Assembly (NCBI GenBank): GCA_903643055.1
Contig: CAHJWV010000246.1
Coordinates: 1-6,843, forward strand
DNA from: Burkholderiales bacterium
Lineage (GTDB): Bacteria > Pseudomonadota > Gammaproteobacteria > Burkholderiales > Burkholderiaceae
Length of the DNA: 6,843 bases
Direction: 5' to 3'
The position numbers and the translations under genes are program-made. Below are positions 4,637 through 6,843 of this stretch, one piece after another; the stretch's first letter is position 1; each line of letters starts with the position of its first letter. Under the pieces are notes generated by a model, which worked only from the letters and a program-made list of their open reading frames with translations, had not been told where the DNA came from and ran no database searches.

Positions 4637-6843
4637 CAGTCGGCTCGCAGCGTCAGGCGCCGCTCGCCGAGGCGACGGGTGCTGACGCGCACCGCAATCT
4701 CGCCGACCGCACCGGTGGTCTCCAGCCAGAAGCCGGTGACGCCACCTTTGATCGGCAGCGTGTGCGGCCCCAGCAGCTTCGCGGCGCCGCTGACCTCGAC
4801 GGTGGCGATGTCATCAAGAAACGGCAGCAGGCGGCCGGACTGGTCGAGCGCACGCACGATGACGCGGGTAGCGTCTTTCTCATCCGCACGCAGCAGGGTG
4901 TCGTCGAGCTGCAGCTGCAGCGTGGTCGGCAAGGGGTTGCCGGAGACGGCCACGGTGGCCACCGCTCTGCCGTTGAGGTAGCCGGTGAAGGTGGCGTCGC
5001 GCCACAGCATGCCCCAGGCGCCGAGGTCGTTCATGTCGACGTGGCGGGTGTCGAAGACGACCGGCGCATGCGGCAGGTGCGGGTAGGCCTCGCGGTCGGG
5101 CTCGGCGCGCTTTGGCGGGAAGTCACCGACCCTCAACTCGACATAGTCGCAGTTGGTCAGCACCATCAGTGGCAGCACCTCGCAGCGGTCTTTCTCGCCA
5201 CGGGCCCAATAGGTGACGGGCTCCAGCACCACCGCTTCGTCGGGCGGGCATTGGCTGGCGTAGACGTGGGCTGCGAACTTGGGCTCGCGGAAGATGTCCA
5301 TCACACCGTGGTGGCAGATGCGATCGCCGGCGCCGAAGTCTTTGTGGGTGTTGTAGTCGAACATGCACCAGCCGATCGCGCCCGAGATCACCGGGTTGCC
5401 ATAGGCCGCATCGAGCACCTGCAGGTGGCGGGTGACGTGCTGGGCCTGGCGGTCTTCGGGGTCGATGCGCTTGGTCGGGTACATGTGGCCGGTGTGTTCG
5501 GTCACGAGGTAAGGCACTTCGTGCGCGAGGCCGGTCACGGCGCGGGGCGCGCGCAGTGGCACCGGCTCGCGCCCAGCCAGCCACTCGGGGCCGGCGCCGT
5601 TGAAGAAGTCGTTCATCGTGTAGACATCTTCGAGCAGCTCGCTGTGGTCGATGCAGCGGATGCCGCCGATCGGCCGCGTGCTGTCGAGCGAGCGCGCCAT
5701 CGCATTGGTGCGGGTGTAGAAGTCGTGGTGGTCGGGCGACTCGTTGATGCGCACGCCCCAGCAGATGATCGACGGGTGGTTCCAGTCACGCTCCAGCATG
5801 CGCCGCACGTTCTCGACCGACTCGTCTTGCCAGGCCGCGCCGCCAATGTGTTGCCAGCCGGGGATCTCTTCGAGCACCAGCAGGCCGATCTCGTCGCAGC
5901 GGTCGAGGAAGTAGCTGGACTGCGGGTAGTGCGAGGTGCGGGCCAGGTTGCACTTCAGGTCGTGCTTCAGGATGTCGGCATCTCTCTCTTGCGCGCGCGG
6001 GCCCATCGCATAGCCGACGTATGGATAGCTCTGGTGGCGGTTCAATCCGCGTATCTTCAGGGGCAGGCCGTTGAGGAAGAAGCCCTCGGTGGTGAAGGCG
6101 GCGGTGCGAAAGCCGAAGCGGGTACTGAGCTGGTCGGTGCTGGCGCTTGTGCTGGTGCCCCCACCGGTCGATGTGTCGAGACTTGCACGGATCAGATAGA
6201 GCTGTGGTGCATCCAGCTCCCACCGCTTCAAACCGGCCAGCCGCTCGAAGCCCACGGTGAAGGTGTTGCCCGAGACCGCGGCGCTGCCCTGATGCAGCAC
6301 CTGGCCCTCGAGCGTGCACAGCTCGACCCGCACCGTGCCAGCCACCGCGAGCTTCTTCGGGTTGGCAAGGAAGCCCGTCACCTGCACGCCTTTGGCGTCG
6401 CTCAGCTCGCCAGAGGTCTCGACCTTCAGCCGGGCGATCGACAGATCGTCTGTCAGCTTCAGCCACACATCGCGGTAGATGCCGGCGTAGGTGAGGTAAT
6501 CGATCTGGCCGCCGAAGGGCGGGATCTCTGGGTTCTCGCTGCCGTCGATCTTGACGGTGATCAGGTTGTCGCCTTCTTTCAGCAGGCCAGTCAGGCGGGC
6601 GCTGAACGGCGTGTAGCCATCTTTGTGGGCCGCGACCTGCTGGCCGTTGAGCCAGACCACGCTGTTGGCCATCGCGCCATCGAACTCCAGCGAAATTTCA
6701 CGGCCGGCGTACTCCGGCTTCCAGGGCAGGACGCGCTGGTAGGCGAACTCCTTTTGGTAGCTGCGCTCATCGAGGTAGGTCATCTCCAGATCGACGGCGT
6801 TGTGGGGCAGGCGCACCGGCTCGCTAGCTTTAACCGTATTGAT
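4636..6843 (-). CDS. GH2 family glycosidase (beta-galactosidase-like), N-terminus cut by window edge
   Basis: Retaining exo-acting beta-glycosidase of family 2 (beta-galactosidase/beta-glucuronidase superfamily). The frame is open to the right edge: INTVKASEP precedes the GTG at 6816, and SEPVRLPHNAV matches the interior of the GH2 sugar-binding domain, so GTG 6816 is internal and the true start lies outside. Numbering from that GTG: jelly-roll domain about 1-125 (WLNGQQVAAHKDGYTPF 55-71, YAGIYRDVWL 110-119), Ig-like domain about 126-235, TIM barrel about 240-525 (GLNRHQSYP 257-265, NLARTSHYPQS 290-300), C-terminal beta domains to 726. Proposed acid/base E359 in WGVRINES (codon 5742-5740); proposed nucleophile E440 in YLVTEHTGH (codon 5499-5497); WCMFDYNTHKD 483-493 is the usual downstream barrel motif. 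It is first of the three operon genes visible, 21 bases before the ATPase. The RINES form differs from the LacZ GNES form, so the aglycone and even the sugar (galactose, glucuronic acid, mannose) are uncertain. A Ser/Thr/Gly-rich run lies at 215-227. Presence of a signal peptide cannot be judged. Confidence 0.92.
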   Translation of the reverse strand: MNTVKASEPVRLPHNAVDLEMTYLDERSYQKEFAYQRVLPWKPEYAGREISLEFDGAMANSVVWLNGQQVAAHKDGYTPFSARLTGLLKEGDNLITVKIDGSENPEIPPFGGQIDYLTYAGIYRDVWLKLTDDLSIARLKVETSGELSDAKGVQVTGFLANPKKLAVAGTVRVELCTLEGQVLHQGSAAVSGNTFTVGFERLAGLKRWELDAPQLYLIRASLDTSTGGGTSTSASTDQLSTRFGFRTAAFTTEGFFLNGLPLKIRGLNRHQSYPYVGYAMGPRAQERDADILKHDLKCNLARTSHYPQSSYFLDRCDEIGLLVLEEIPGWQHIGGAAWQDESVENVRRMLERDWNHPSIICWGVRINESPDHHDFYTRTNAMARSLDSTRPIGGIRCIDHSELLEDVYTMNDFFNGAGPEWLAGREPVPLRAPRAVTGLAHEVPYLVTEHTGHMYPTKRIDPEDRQAQHVTRHLQVLDAAYGNPVISGAIGWCMFDYNTHKDFGAGDRICHHGVMDIFREPKFAAHVYASQCPPDEAVVLEPVTYWARGEKDRCEVLPLMVLTNCDYVELRVGDFPPKRAEPDREAYPHLPHAPVVFDTRHVDMNDLGAWGMLWRDATFTGYLNGRAVATVAVSGNPLPTTLQLQLDDTLLRADEKDATRVIVRALDQSGRLLPFLDDIATVEVSGAAKLLGPHTLPIKGGVTGFWLETTGAVGEIAVRVSTRRLGERRLTLRAD

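Noticed and set aside
6171..6174. Ser/Thr/Gly-rich run in GH2 (residues 215-227) as a fusion linker
   Set aside because: It sits inside the Ig-like domain just before STRFGFR, which continues the same domain, so it is better seen as a surface loop than a junction of fused proteins.

Overview
The window has two parts that differ in base composition. Positions about 1259-6843 are GC-rich (a hand count of 2041-2280 gives about 65% G+C). They hold three genes in a row on the minus strand, with G/C-biased third codon positions, typical of a high-GC proteobacterium; a Burkholderiales-like betaproteobacterium is my guess, not something the sequence proves. Positions 1 to about 1250 are much more AT-rich (hand count of 1-240 gives about 41% G+C), use codons such as TTA, AGA, AAA and ATT freely, and carry one glycosyltransferase gene. 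That segment looks like acquired or accessory DNA.

In transcription order (right to left): a glycoside hydrolase family 2 enzyme (beta-galactosidase/beta-glucuronidase superfamily), cut by the right edge at its N-terminus; 21 bases later a MalK/UgpC-type ATPase of a sugar ABC importer; 62 bases later a complete GH36 alpha-galactosidase. The close same-strand spacing suggests one operon. The ATPase would power uptake of an oligosaccharide through permease and binding-protein genes that are not in this window. The two hydrolases, with no visible secretion signal on the GH36 enzyme, would cut alpha- and beta-linked sugars from the imported product, feeding galactose and other hexoses into central metabolism.

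Downstream of the alpha-galactosidase, about 185 bases of non-coding DNA lead into the glycosyltransferase gene, also on the minus strand. Its reading frame is broken once: the N-terminal half (from GTG 1053) runs to about 598, where a single missing base in a four-C run moves the rest of the protein into another frame, which stays open to the left edge. It is either a frameshifted pseudogene or a one-base sequencing/assembly error.

No RNA gene, CRISPR array, insertion sequence or complete promoter was recognised. I see no clear evidence of a new multi-gene system. The points most worth checking are the glycosyltransferase frameshift, the composition boundary that falls on the last codons of the alpha-galactosidase, and the substrate of the GH2/GH36/ATPase set.
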